Positions 8,401 through 16,283 of a stretch of 19,273 nt of DNA are shown here, piece after piece (position 1 is the stretch's first letter; each line of letters opens with the position of its first letter). The notes beneath the pieces are model-generated. The model did not search any database. It saw only the letters and a list, made by a program, of their open reading frames with translations, and was not told the origin of the DNA. The translations under genes were made by a program, and so were the position numbers. The stretch comes from Microbacterium sp. (lineage in GTDB: Bacteria > Actinomycetota > Actinomycetes > Actinomycetales > Microbacteriaceae): positions 1 to 19,273 of the forward strand of contig NZ_QFPF01000051.1 of the NCBI RefSeq assembly GCF_003248605.1. Direction: 5' to 3'.

Positions 8401-11400
8401 CTCGACGAGCAGACCAACCCCAGCCCCGTGACCTTCACGGACTACGTCCAGGTGCAGGCGGGTGCGGCGAGCGAGATCCGGATCAGCCCCCTCGCGAACG
8501 ACGTCGACCCCACGCGGGGTGCGCTGACGCTGACGGATGTGCGACCCGACCTCGTCGCGACGCTCGAGGACGGCACCTCGAGCCCGGAGTTCATGCGACA
8601 GGACGCGCTCATCCGCGCGGTCGACGACCAGTCCGTCACGATCGCGGCCGGCACGCAGCCCGCGACCATGTCGTTCCTCTACGACGTCGAGAGCGATTCC
8701 GGCAACACCGGGCGCGGTCTGATCGTGGTCAAGGTCGTGCGCGAGGCCGTGCCGAACTATCCCGTCGTTGCCGATACCGTGCTCACGGTCGAGACGAGGG
8801 AGCAGTTCACCCGCGGCGTCGACGTCGTCGCGGGCAAGGTGTCGTGGTCTGGCGGAGACGCATCCGATCTGACCCTGAGTCTGTGGGGCGAACCCGCGGG
8901 TGTCGAGGTGTCGGGCGATCGCGTCTCCGGACCCCTCCCGATGCAGTCGCGGCTGGTCGCCTTCCGCCTCCAGGGAGAGGGACCCGCGGGCCCCGTCGAG
9001 ACGTACGGGTTCCTGCGCATCCCCGGTGAGCAGGATCTCACCCTGGCGCTGCGCAGCAGTGTGCGCGCGCTCGATGTCACGGAGGGGCGGTCCCGGACGT
9101 TCGACATGGATGCCCTCGTCGCGTCGCCGAGGGGAAGCGACATCGAACTCGGACCCGACGTGAGCGCATCGGGCGCGCGCGCCGAAGGTTCCTGCACCGT
9201 CGAGGACGGCACGCGCATCCGCTACGACGCGGGATTCGGTGGACCGTGGGTGGATGCATGCCACGTCCCGGTGCGCATCGTGGGGATCGAAGAATGGACG
9301 TATCTGTCGGTTCCGGTGCACATCCTCGCCGTCGAGCCGCAACCCGAGCTGCGCAGCGGATCGCTCACCGTCGGCCCCGGAGAGAGTGCGACCTACGACC
9401 TGCGCACCCTCACGACGTGGCAGGGCACGGAGGACTGGGACCGCCTCGTCTACGTCACGCAGTACACCGGCTCGGCCTTCGATGTGACGGCCCTGGACGG
9501 CGTCGTGCAGATCACCGGCGCCGACCGCGCCGTGCCGGGGACCGAGGAGGCGGTGCAGGTCACCGTCACCAGCCATACGGGCGTCGCGCCCGCCCGGCTG
9601 ATCCTGCGGGTGGGTGCCGCTCCCGTGACCCTGCCCCGCGGAGGCACCCTCGTGCAGACCTGTTCCCAGGCCGCGGGCTCGTCCTGCACGATTCCGGTTC
9701 TCGGCGGCGCGGGCGAGGTCAACCCCCTGCCCCGGACTCCGCTCGAGCTCGTCGCCGTGCGCTCGACCGGTGAGTGCGCCGGGGTGTCCTTCTCGGTCGC
9801 GGGCCCCGCCTCGGTCGCCGCGAGCTGGGCCGCTGACGCCCCCGGCGCGACATGCACCGCGGCCTTCTCGGTGCGAGACGCGCAGGGCCGCGTGACCACT
9901 GCCGACCGAGACGGTTCGCTTCTGCTCGACCTGCAGGGGTTCCCCCGCACCCCCGCGAGCGTCACGCAGGTCGCCTACGACGACGGCCTGGTGACCCTGC
10001 GCGTTGATCCCGGTGAGGCCCGTCAGGCGTACCCGGCGCTGACGGGATTCGTGGTGCGGCATGCGGGTGCGGTCGTGGCGACGTGCGCGGCGGACGGCAC
10101 GTGTCCCGTGATCTCCGCCCCCAACGGGGAGGAGCGCAGCTATGAGGCGGCCGCCGTCAACGCGGTGGGAGAGTCCGCCGGTGTCGTGCGCGTCGTCGCC
10201 TGGGCCTACGATCCTCCCTCGGCTCCGGCATCCCTCACGGCCTCGCCCGTGGTCACCGGCGGTGAAGGCGGCGTCGTGTCTCTGCGGATCGACGGCGTCG
10301 ACGCCGCGGGCACCGGCTACCTCGAGATCGTGAGCGCGGCCGGCGAGAGCGCGCGCGTGGATGTCGGTCGCGGCGAGACCGAGGTCACGCTGGCGCGGTT
10401 CCGGGTGGGAGCCAACACGGCCACGCCCGTCACCGTCACGCCCTATTCCCGATTCGCCGTTCCCCCGGGGCTCCCGGGGTCGACCTCCGGTGGCTCCGTG
10501 ACGGCGCTGGCCAACGGCGTGGGGGCTCCCCGGGATGCCGAGCTGACGCTCGAGGCGGTGTCGGCCGGCGACGGCACGACGACGGTGCGCGCGCGGGCGT
10601 CGGCATCCAGCGGAGGCGACGGCTCGTCTCTGCTGTTCGGCATCGTGCGCGCGGGATCGGACTGCGAACCGACGCAGTCCGATCCGACCGAGGCGTTCGT
10701 CGGGCTCCCCGACGGCGATGAGTACGGCTTCACGGCGTGCGTCGCGTCGGTGATCGATGACCGGACGTTCGGGACGGCTTCGGCCGCGGCATCCGTGCGC
10801 GCCGTGCAGAGCGGCGACGCACCGCGAGGCTTCACCTACGTCGTCTCGTCGACCCCCGTCGTGACCGACCGTCAGGCGACCTGGATCATCCGGGATCGAC
10901 CCACCTCCTCCGAGCCCGTGCCCAACAACAACGTCGTCGAGTACCGCGGGGGTCCGCCCACCGGCGTCTTCGACCGCAACCCCGGCCTGGAGATCCGCTA
11001 CACGCACCGGTTGTGGGATACCTCGACCGGATGGGCGACGGCGACGCCGCGCGCCGGCAGTGCGCCCTACCAGATCTGGGCGCGCTGGAGCGTCACGTCC
11101 TGCATCGGCGGCAGCCCCCTCGCGGTCAGCGGCGACTCGTCGGGGGATGCGGCCGCGATCTCGTTCGCGCTCGGGGGCGCGGTGTTCCGCGACGCCGGGG
11201 GAGCGGCGCTGCCCTTCGACGCCTCGACGGGCGTCGTGCCGATCGGCGCGGTGTCCGTGTCGAACATCGGCGTCACCGCCGACTGGAGCGCGCAGGGGTG
11301 GGGACTCGACGCCGCGTCCGCATCGTTCGGCGGCGGCTGCGACCCGAACAATCCCGCGCCGCCGCCGCCCGAGCCGGAGCCCGAGCCGGAGCCCGAGCAC

Positions 11401-11436
11401 GAGACCCCGGCCCTTCCGGAGGAGAGCACCCCGTGA
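5428..11436 (+). CDS. Giant membrane-anchored outside protein: beta-propeller-like head and tandem Ig/FN3-type modules
   Basis: This 2002-residue protein has a basic N-terminus and a signal-anchor helix (about 7-29) that place the rest outside the cell. Residues 40-390 contain six or seven repeated strands of the beta-propeller kind (for example VWAGRLSD, VLRYDIPTG, GWVWNLPSG). From about 396 to the end there are about 15 modules of roughly 100 residues, beginning near 396, 500, 602, 702, 800, 897, 997, 1108, 1200, 1302, 1397, 1508, 1596, 1699 and 1798. Several have cadherin/bacterial-Ig calcium-type loops: NDHDPNED (419), DPDGD (534 and 928). Later ones look FN3-like. Cysteines mostly occur in local pairs, fitting disulfides. 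The tail is Pro/Glu-rich with no sortase signal or second helix. GTG 5428 overlaps the kinase stop. A structural or adhesive role is inferred. Confidence 0.93.
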   Translation: MKRGRRTLIAGLAGLAAVGVIAGVSVVWPGLDARETPSTDASVWALQTGDGRRYARVNTAIGELDTVRGIGNPSMVAQSASGAYLFSESFGKVTRIDEALPVDIDDDALRESPSTPEGTVDVAVAGDFAAYLTDSGAVWAGRLSDASPAQVDPFSGADDDAPSYAADAIAVDERGMLYSYSARDAAVLRYDIPTGQARGSDEARFEVDDPGITAAGDVWFVVDLDDGRAWRRGDDVAIETETVGGRVLGVASATADAALIADETSLVRLPADGSAPVREEGTGEQILGAPAAPVTVDGVAYAAWLPQGAGDGVLWNSQTQSSALEYGGGTLGDERRPVFVVGSGAVVLNETRSGWVWNLPSGRLLPSSQDWTLGDQIDAQAQESEEQAAVVLDPKPPIAQPDAFGVRGGALASLPVLLNDHDPNEDVLSIDPESVTGLDPGFGVVTITDNGQRLAVRVDAAAQGSASFSYRVTDGTAAPGLVSEPTTVTLSVVGDAENAAPQWCGTTGCLADRPSAEVAPGGTVVVPVLQGWVDPDGDPLLLASVQNPSGIGTVAASPAGEVVYQHSDDGSGAAQQVELSVSVADTRGGITSMDVSVRIGQQPALQAQSFALIDTLSEGGFTVDVAPHVTGTAGLVSLTSVRVLDDAPATAVAAPGGTAFDITARESGVYRVSYTVGDGSSEVTATARITLLDEDAQAQLTTAPVVAFVHPREDATVDVFRTVSNPTRRVLLLSDVRATARDGSNLSVDVVAQDSLRVSGTTASGAPGVLGTVTYTVSDGTDDTGSRVEGEATIYLLPPAPELAPIAVEDRVVVRQGAQIDIPVLENDVAPAGSALTLNPESVRSSAPGALAFAAGDSLRYLAPDEPGEYTIDYGVFASGSPSLADTASVRVRVTSDDANRAPLPETLEGRVLSGQSTTVDFDGFGVDPDGDAVVLDAVLTQPESGSATLAADGASIVYSSVSGFQGQVSFRYRVVDSLGVTGTATARIGVLDEQTNPSPVTFTDYVQVQAGAASEIRISPLANDVDPTRGALTLTDVRPDLVATLEDGTSSPEFMRQDALIRAVDDQSVTIAAGTQPATMSFLYDVESDSGNTGRGLIVVKVVREAVPNYPVVADTVLTVETREQFTRGVDVVAGKVSWSGGDASDLTLSLWGEPAGVEVSGDRVSGPLPMQSRLVAFRLQGEGPAGPVETYGFLRIPGEQDLTLALRSSVRALDVTEGRSRTFDMDALVASPRGSDIELGPDVSASGARAEGSCTVEDGTRIRYDAGFGGPWVDACHVPVRIVGIEEWTYLSVPVHILAVEPQPELRSGSLTVGPGESATYDLRTLTTWQGTEDWDRLVYVTQYTGSAFDVTALDGVVQITGADRAVPGTEEAVQVTVTSHTGVAPARLILRVGAAPVTLPRGGTLVQTCSQAAGSSCTIPVLGGAGEVNPLPRTPLELVAVRSTGECAGVSFSVAGPASVAASWAADAPGATCTAAFSVRDAQGRVTTADRDGSLLLDLQGFPRTPASVTQVAYDDGLVTLRVDPGEARQAYPALTGFVVRHAGAVVATCAADGTCPVISAPNGEERSYEAAAVNAVGESAGVVRVVAWAYDPPSAPASLTASPVVTGGEGGVVSLRIDGVDAAGTGYLEIVSAAGESARVDVGRGETEVTLARFRVGANTATPVTVTPYSRFAVPPGLPGSTSGGSVTALANGVGAPRDAELTLEAVSAGDGTTTVRARASASSGGDGSSLLFGIVRAGSDCEPTQSDPTEAFVGLPDGDEYGFTACVASVIDDRTFGTASAAASVRAVQSGDAPRGFTYVVSSTPVVTDRQATWIIRDRPTSSEPVPNNNVVEYRGGPPTGVFDRNPGLEIRYTHRLWDTSTGWATATPRAGSAPYQIWARWSVTSCIGGSPLAVSGDSSGDAAAISFALGGAVFRDAGGAALPFDASTGVVPIGAVSVSNIGVTADWSAQGWGLDAASASFGGGCDPNNPAPPPPEPEPEPEPEHETPALPEESTP
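11371..11400 (+). repeat. 12-bp tandem repeat encoding the EPEP tail of the giant protein
   Basis: The unit GAGCCGGAGCCC occurs twice exactly (11371-11382, 11383-11394) plus a partial third copy. It encodes alternating Glu-Pro just after a run of prolines, near the C-terminus of the giant protein. Such a repeat can change length by slippage. It probably forms a stiff, charged extension. Confidence 0.8.
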
Positions 11437-11480
11437 TCATGACCGCATCCGCCCCGCTTCCGAAGGACACGCTCCGATGA
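11433..11480 (+). CDS. Possible 15-codon coupling mini-ORF between giant gene and moxR
   Basis: GTG 11433 overlaps the giant gene's stop (GTGA 11433-11436), and a purine-rich GGAGGAG (11418-11424) lies 8 bases upstream. The frame encodes VIMTASAPLPKDTLR and stops at TGA 11478-11480, which overlaps the moxR start (ATGA 11477-11480). All other junctions in the operon are also 4-base overlaps, so this short frame would complete the chain and let ribosomes pass from the giant gene to moxR. An inner ATG at 11439 is a second possible start. The peptide has no recognisable function and may matter only through its translation. moxR has its own weak site AAGGA (11463-11467), so the mini-ORF may be chance. 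Confidence 0.4.
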   Translation: MIMTASAPLPKDTLR

Positions 11481-12442
11481 CCCTCTCCCAGGAACAGGCC
11501 ACCTGGTTCGCGCAGACCTTCTCGCAGATCGCCGACAACATCGAGCTCGCCATCCTCGGCAAGCGACACGTCATCGAGCTCGTGCTGACGGCCCTCCTCA
11601 GCGAGGGCCACGTGCTCCTCGAGGACGTGCCGGGCACCGGCAAGACATCGCTCGCGCGTGCTCTGGCGCAGTCGGTGCAGGGCACCAATACGCGCATTCA
11701 GTTCACGCCCGACCTGCTGCCGGGTGACATCACCGGAATCACCGTGTACGACCAGAAGACCGGGGCGTTCGAGTTCCACGCCGGTCCCGTGTTCGCCAAC
11801 ATCGTCCTCGCCGACGAGATCAACCGCGCGAGCCCGAAGACGCAGTCCGCGCTGCTCGAGGTCATGGAAGAGGGCCGGGTCACCGTCGACGGCGTCAGCC
11901 GACCCGTCGGAGTGCCCTTTCTCGTGATCGCGACCCAGAACCCCGTGGAGCAGGCCGGGACCTACCGTCTGCCCGAAGCCCAGCTCGACCGGTTCCTGAT
12001 GAAGGCCTCCCTCGGGTATCCCGACCACGCCGCCACGGTGCGCATCCTCGACGGCGCCGCCGTCCGCATCGACGACCTCGCGCCGGTGATCGCGCCGCAG
12101 GCTCTGGTGGGCATGCAGGATCTGGCGCGGGATGTCTTCACCGATGCGCTCGTGCTCGACTACATCGCCCGGATCGTGGACTCGACCCGCTCGGCCGATC
12201 AGGTGCGGCTGGGTGTCAGCATCCGTGGCGCTCTCGCCCTCACGCACGCGGCGAAGACGCGGGCCGCGTCGCAGGGACGCACCTACGCGACGCCCGATGA
12301 TGTGAAATCCCTCGCCGTGGCGGTGCTCGCCCATCGGCTCATCCTGCACCCCGAGGCCGAGTTCGACGGAGTGACCTCCGAGGCGGTCATCGGACAGGTG
12401 CTGCTCGACGTGCCGCCCCCGACCAGACGCGACGCCGGATGA
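11477..12442 (+). CDS. MoxR-family AAA+ ATPase
   Basis: This 321-residue MoxR-type AAA+ ATPase is thought, like others of the family, to act as a chaperone that assembles or activates partner complexes using ATP. Walker A is PGTGKT (52-57), Walker B is VLADEINR (110-117), sensor 1 is ATQNP (152-156, N155), and LPEAQLDRF (165-173) holds the arginine finger region. GVSIRG (246-251) is in the sensor-2 position. Length and motif order are normal for the family and nothing is missing. ATG 11477 has AAGGA 9 bases upstream and gives the usual N-terminus before the GKRHVIELVLTALLSEGHVLLED segment. Its stop overlaps the DUF58 start (ATGA). The MoxR-DUF58-transglutaminase-like gene order is a familiar partnership. 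Confidence 0.96.
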   Translation: MTLSQEQATWFAQTFSQIADNIELAILGKRHVIELVLTALLSEGHVLLEDVPGTGKTSLARALAQSVQGTNTRIQFTPDLLPGDITGITVYDQKTGAFEFHAGPVFANIVLADEINRASPKTQSALLEVMEEGRVTVDGVSRPVGVPFLVIATQNPVEQAGTYRLPEAQLDRFLMKASLGYPDHAATVRILDGAAVRIDDLAPVIAPQALVGMQDLARDVFTDALVLDYIARIVDSTRSADQVRLGVSIRGALALTHAAKTRAASQGRTYATPDDVKSLAVAVLAHRLILHPEAEFDGVTSEAVIGQVLLDVPPPTRRDAG

Positions 12443-13800
12443 CCCTGCCTCCCGACGTGCGCCTGACGCGCACCACGACCGCCTCGGCGTCGGCGACCCG
12501 CACCCGCGTGACCACCACGGCACGCGGGCAGAAGCTCGTGGGCGCCGTCGTCTGGTGGGCGGGCGCCTGGCGCGGCGTCCGCGGCACCGTGGCCTCGGCG
12601 GCGGAGCGCACGGCGCAGACCATCACGCCGGCGGGATGGCTCGTCGTGACGGGTGCCACGATCGGGCTCGTCACCGGCGTCGTCTTCGGCTGGGTCGAGT
12701 GGATCGTCGCCGCGATCGTGTCGATCGCGCTGCTCGCGCTCTCCGTCCCGTTCCTCTTCGGCGCGCGCGCCTACGATGTCCTGGTCGAGCTCGAGCACGA
12801 GCGGATCGTGGCCGGCGACGCCGTCGAGGGGCAGATCGTCGTGCGCAACCGTGGGCGGCGTGCCACGCTGCCCGGGCGTCTCGATCTTCCGGTGGGCGAC
12901 GGGCTCCTCGAGCTCGGGGTGCCGCTCATGCGTGCGGGACACGTGGTCGCGCAGCCGCTGACCATCCCGGCGCCCCGTCGCGGGATCATCCCGGTCGGCC
13001 CGCCCACCGCCGTGCGCACCGACCCCATCGGACTGATGCGTCGCGAGCACGCCTGGGACGACGTGCACCGGCTGTACGTCCACCCCCGGACCGCGGCCGT
13101 GCCCTCCACCAGCGCCGGTCTCATCCGCGACCTCGAGGGTCACCCCACGCGGCGCTTGGTGGATGCCGACATGTCGTTCCACGCGATCCGCGAATACGCC
13201 GCCGGCGACACCCGCCGTCAGATCCACTGGAAGTCCACAGCCAAGACAGGTCGGCTCATGGTGCGCCAGTTCGAGGAGTCCCGCCGATCCCGCATGGCGA
13301 TCGTGCTGGGGGTGGACGTGCTGGAGTACGCCGACGAGGACGAGTTCGAGCTCGCCGTCAGCGCGGCGGCCTCGCTGGGGGCGCAGGCCGTCCGCGACGG
13401 ACGCGACCTCGACGTCGTCACCGGCGCCGAGGTGCCGCGGGCGGTGAGCGGTCGGCTGCGGGCGATCCAGGACATCCAGGCGTCCTCGCCCCGTGCCCTC
13501 CTGGACGGGTTCTGCAGCGTGCGCACCTACACCGACACGATGAGTCTCGCCGGCGTGTGCCGCCTGACGGCCGAGTCCAAGCCGGCCCTGTCGATCGCGA
13601 TCATCGTCTGCGGCTCGCAGGTCGCCGTGCCGGAGCGCCGCCGGGCCGCCCTGGCCTTCCCCGCCGACACCGCCGTGATCGAGGTGGTCTGCGACGAGCG
13701 CGCCCACCCCCGCGTGCAGACCAGCGGCGGCGCGGCGGTGCTCACGATCGGGGTACTCGAGGACCTCGCCGGCCTGATGCTGCGGGGAGCGGTCGCGTGA
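12439..13800 (+). CDS. DUF58 domain membrane protein
   Basis: This is a 453-residue protein of the DUF58 family, a usual partner of MoxR ATPases. A Thr/Arg/Ala-rich cytoplasmic N-terminus (1-60) is followed by two close membrane helices (about 65-84 and 86-107). A beta-rich domain then leads to the family signature at about 248-281: HAIREYAAGD, then RQIHWKSTAKTGRLMVRQFE. Residues after about 286 resemble the vWA-like fold of the family (IVLGVDVLEYADEDE), but without a clear metal-site DxSxS motif. ATG 12439 overlaps the moxR stop (ATGA), and the stop overlaps the next GTG (GTGA), which indicates coupled synthesis. The soluble parts face the cytoplasm, where they can meet MoxR. The exact biochemical role of DUF58 is unknown. 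Confidence 0.93.
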   Translation: MTLPPDVRLTRTTTASASATRTRVTTTARGQKLVGAVVWWAGAWRGVRGTVASAAERTAQTITPAGWLVVTGATIGLVTGVVFGWVEWIVAAIVSIALLALSVPFLFGARAYDVLVELEHERIVAGDAVEGQIVVRNRGRRATLPGRLDLPVGDGLLELGVPLMRAGHVVAQPLTIPAPRRGIIPVGPPTAVRTDPIGLMRREHAWDDVHRLYVHPRTAAVPSTSAGLIRDLEGHPTRRLVDADMSFHAIREYAAGDTRRQIHWKSTAKTGRLMVRQFEESRRSRMAIVLGVDVLEYADEDEFELAVSAAASLGAQAVRDGRDLDVVTGAEVPRAVSGRLRAIQDIQASSPRALLDGFCSVRTYTDTMSLAGVCRLTAESKPALSIAIIVCGSQVAVPERRRAALAFPADTAVIEVVCDERAHPRVQTSGGAAVLTIGVLEDLAGLMLRGAVA

Positions 13801-16283
13801 AGCACCCGCACTCGACCAGGCGCCTCGTCGCCGGCAGCTGCTACATGGCGGTGGTCACGCTCCTGGCGGCCCTCGCCGCCTGGCCGATCTATCGCTCCTC
13901 GGCCTTCGTCCTGCTGGTGGTCGTCGCCGTCGTCGTCGGCGCGGCCATCGCGGGAACCGCACAGGCTCTGCGCTGGCCCGCGTGGATCGTCGCGGCGGCG
14001 GTCGGCGGCGCGGTGCTCCTGCTCGGAGTTCCCCTCGCGGTGCCGGGCCGACGGGGTTCGCCGGGGGACTGGCCGGCGGGGCTGGCGGAGGTGCTGCGCG
14101 GGGCGATCACCGCGTGGAAGGACCTGCTGACCATCCCACTGCCGGCGGGCGACTACCGCAACCTGCTCGTGCCGGCGCTGCTGGTGTTCCTGATCGGGGT
14201 GCCCACGGGCCTGCTGCTCGCGTGGCGGCGACCCCCGACATCCGGCCTCGCCGTGCTCATCGCGATCGGGATGCTCGCCTTCGGGCTGCTCTTCGGTCGC
14301 ACCGTGGTCAGCGCGCCGATCGAGCTCGCGGGCATCTCGATACCCGCGCCCCTCGAGACCGCCATCGGCGCGACCGGACTCGTCGCCAGCCTGATCTGGC
14401 TTGCATGGCAGTCCTCCGACGAGCGCGCGCGCAGCCTCCGCCGCGCGGCGACGGCGACGGGTGTGCGCCTCACCCGCCGCCGCGGGGGATCCGAGACGCG
14501 ACGTCTGGCGCTCGGCGGCGCGATGATCCTCGCTGCCGTGACCGTCGGCGCGCTCGTCACCCCCGCGATCGCCCAGGGGGTGGACCGCACGGTCCTGCGC
14601 AGCGGCGTCGGGCCCGATATCGCGCTCTCTCGGGCCACCAGCCCGCTCACGCTGTACCGGTCCAACTTCGACGCCGATCGTGTGGACCGCGAGCTCTTCC
14701 GGGTGGACGACCTCGAGGGGAGCGCGCAGCGCGTCCGCATCGCGACGCTGTCCCACTACGACGGCGAGGTGTACCGCGTCGTCGACCCGGCGGGGCCGGT
14801 CGGGGGCGGTCGGTTCGTGCGCGTGCCGTCCGCGCTCGATGCCGGACCGGGTGAGCGGGTTCGCGCCGGCGTGCAGATCGCCGATCTCGAGGGCATCTGG
14901 CTGCCGACCGTCGGGGCCACAGCGTCCGTCGACTTCGAGGGCGGGCGCTCGCTCGCCCTCGCCGACTCGTTCTACTACAGCGCCGACCTGCAGGCGGGAG
15001 TCCAGGTCGCGGAGGGCGGTGTCGCCGCCGGCGACGGGTACGTGCTGGATGCCGTCGAGCCGACGCCGCGGTCGCTGGCCGGTGTCGACGGGTCGGCGTC
15101 GGCCAGCGCGGGTGTCGAGGCGCCCGAGTCGCTCCGCGAGTGGGTGGCGACCCACGTCGAGGGGACGGGCGGGGCGGCGCTCGAGTCGCTCATCGCACTG
15201 CTGCGTGAGCGGGGGTACCTCAGTCACGCCGTGTCGATCGACCCCGCCGCCCCACCGGCCTGGATGTCCGGCCTCGAGGGCTACGTGTTCCACCCGAGTG
15301 CCTCGGGTCACTCGCTCGCCCGGATCGACGCGATGTTCCGCGCTCTGCTGCAGAGGGAGGCGGACGCCGACGGCGGATCGCTCGTCGCAGCGATCGGCGA
15401 CGACGAGCAGTTCGCCGTCGCCGCCGCGCTGATCGCGCGCGAGCTGGGATTCGCCGCTCGCGTGGTCGTCGGGGCACGCCTCGGCCCCGATGCCGACGGT
15501 CTGGCCGCGTGCGAGGACGGGATCTGCCGCGGGTCCGACATCGCCGTGTGGACCGAGGTCGAAGCGGCCCGCGGCGAGTGGGTCGCCCTGGATGCGACCC
15601 CGCAGAGCGCGATCGCCCCCGACGCGGATCTGACCCGGCAGCGCGACCCGGAGAACGCGACCGAGGTGCGGCCCGAGACCGCCGACGAGGTCGTGCCTCC
15701 CGACCCGGTCCAGCAGGACGCCGCATCCCCCGAGGACACGGATGACACGGGTCCCCTCGATCTCACGGCGCTCTGGCGCGTAGTGCGCACGATCGGGATC
15801 GTCGTCGCCGCGCTCGGACTGATCGCCGGTCCCCTCATCGTCATCCTCGTCGCCAAGGTGCTCCGCCGTCGCCGGCGGCGGCACGAGGCAGACGGCGCGC
15901 GGTCGATCATCGGCGGCTGGGACGAGTACGTCGATGCCGCCGTGGACCGGGGCCTCCCCGCGCCTGCGGCGCGGACGAGGAGTGAGCAGGCGGTGGTCTA
16001 CGCGACGCCGCAGGCCACCGTGCTCGCGGAGCGCGCCGACCGTGCGGTCTTCGCGGGGGCCGCCGTGCCCGAGTCCGACGTCGACGAGTTCTGGCGGATC
16101 GTCGAGGATGAGCGCCGCGCGCTCGTCCTCGGACGAAGCCTGTGGCAGCGGGCGCGTGCGGCCGTATCGTTGAGATCCTTCACCCAGGCTCTCGCATCCC
16201 GGAACACAGACGCCCGACCGGGCGCCACACGACATCACGAGAGGAGGACGCGGCGCCCGAAGGGCGACACGCGCTCAACATGA
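13797..16283 (+). CDS. Polytopic transglutaminase-like protein, probable pseudoenzyme
   Basis: This is an 828-residue protein laid out like TgpA-type membrane transglutaminases. About seven N-terminal helices (12-32, 35-56, 60-82, 122-143, 149-167, 188-205, 236-258) precede an outside region of about 400 residues, a helix near 665-690, and a basic cytoplasmic tail. The transglutaminase-fold core lies at about 530-605. Where active members have GxCExFA, this one has GDDEQFA, so Asp536 replaces the catalytic Cys. Where they have HAWxEV it has AVWTEV, so Ala583 replaces His. The third-site Asp599 (LDATP) is kept. It is therefore probably inactive and acts by binding. GTG 13797 overlaps the DUF58 stop. 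The last 35 codons are poor in GC3 and very basic. The stop overlaps the FHA gene start (ATGA). Confidence 0.92.
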   Translation: MKHPHSTRRLVAGSCYMAVVTLLAALAAWPIYRSSAFVLLVVVAVVVGAAIAGTAQALRWPAWIVAAAVGGAVLLLGVPLAVPGRRGSPGDWPAGLAEVLRGAITAWKDLLTIPLPAGDYRNLLVPALLVFLIGVPTGLLLAWRRPPTSGLAVLIAIGMLAFGLLFGRTVVSAPIELAGISIPAPLETAIGATGLVASLIWLAWQSSDERARSLRRAATATGVRLTRRRGGSETRRLALGGAMILAAVTVGALVTPAIAQGVDRTVLRSGVGPDIALSRATSPLTLYRSNFDADRVDRELFRVDDLEGSAQRVRIATLSHYDGEVYRVVDPAGPVGGGRFVRVPSALDAGPGERVRAGVQIADLEGIWLPTVGATASVDFEGGRSLALADSFYYSADLQAGVQVAEGGVAAGDGYVLDAVEPTPRSLAGVDGSASASAGVEAPESLREWVATHVEGTGGAALESLIALLRERGYLSHAVSIDPAAPPAWMSGLEGYVFHPSASGHSLARIDAMFRALLQREADADGGSLVAAIGDDEQFAVAAALIARELGFAARVVVGARLGPDADGLAACEDGICRGSDIAVWTEVEAARGEWVALDATPQSAIAPDADLTRQRDPENATEVRPETADEVVPPDPVQQDAASPEDTDDTGPLDLTALWRVVRTIGIVVAALGLIAGPLIVILVAKVLRRRRRRHEADGARSIIGGWDEYVDAAVDRGLPAPAARTRSEQAVVYATPQATVLAERADRAVFAGAAVPESDVDEFWRIVEDERRALVLGRSLWQRARAAVSLRSFTQALASRNTDARPGATRHHERRTRRPKGDTRST

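Noticed and set aside
7783..11400. A 1205-codon open frame on the minus strand opposite the giant gene
   Set aside because: It is rich in Arg, Gly, His and Asp, with no recognisable domain, and mirrors the G/C third-position bias of the + strand gene. This is the usual shadow in high-GC DNA.
11371..11400. Tandem repeats as a CRISPR or mobile-element border
   Set aside because: The 12-bp units are back to back without spacers, inside a coding frame, and simply encode Glu-Pro repeats.
11411..11433. LPEEST near the giant protein's C-terminus as a sortase signal
   Set aside because: It does not match LPxTG, and no hydrophobic segment or basic tail follows; the protein ends at once.
12555..13796. 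N-terminal extension of the transglutaminase-like protein
   Set aside because: It overlaps the well-supported DUF58 gene and is Arg/Ala-rich. GTG 13797 with the GTGA overlap gives a sensible membrane N-terminus.
12439..13800. DUF58 protein as an active vWA metal-binding protein replacing the missing vWA partner
   Set aside because: The region after the DUF58 signature lacks a DxSxS metal site, so metal-dependent binding cannot be claimed.
13527..16238. A 903-codon minus-strand open frame opposite the transglutaminase-like gene
   Set aside because: Arg/Asp/His-rich shadow of the + strand gene; no start signals or domains.
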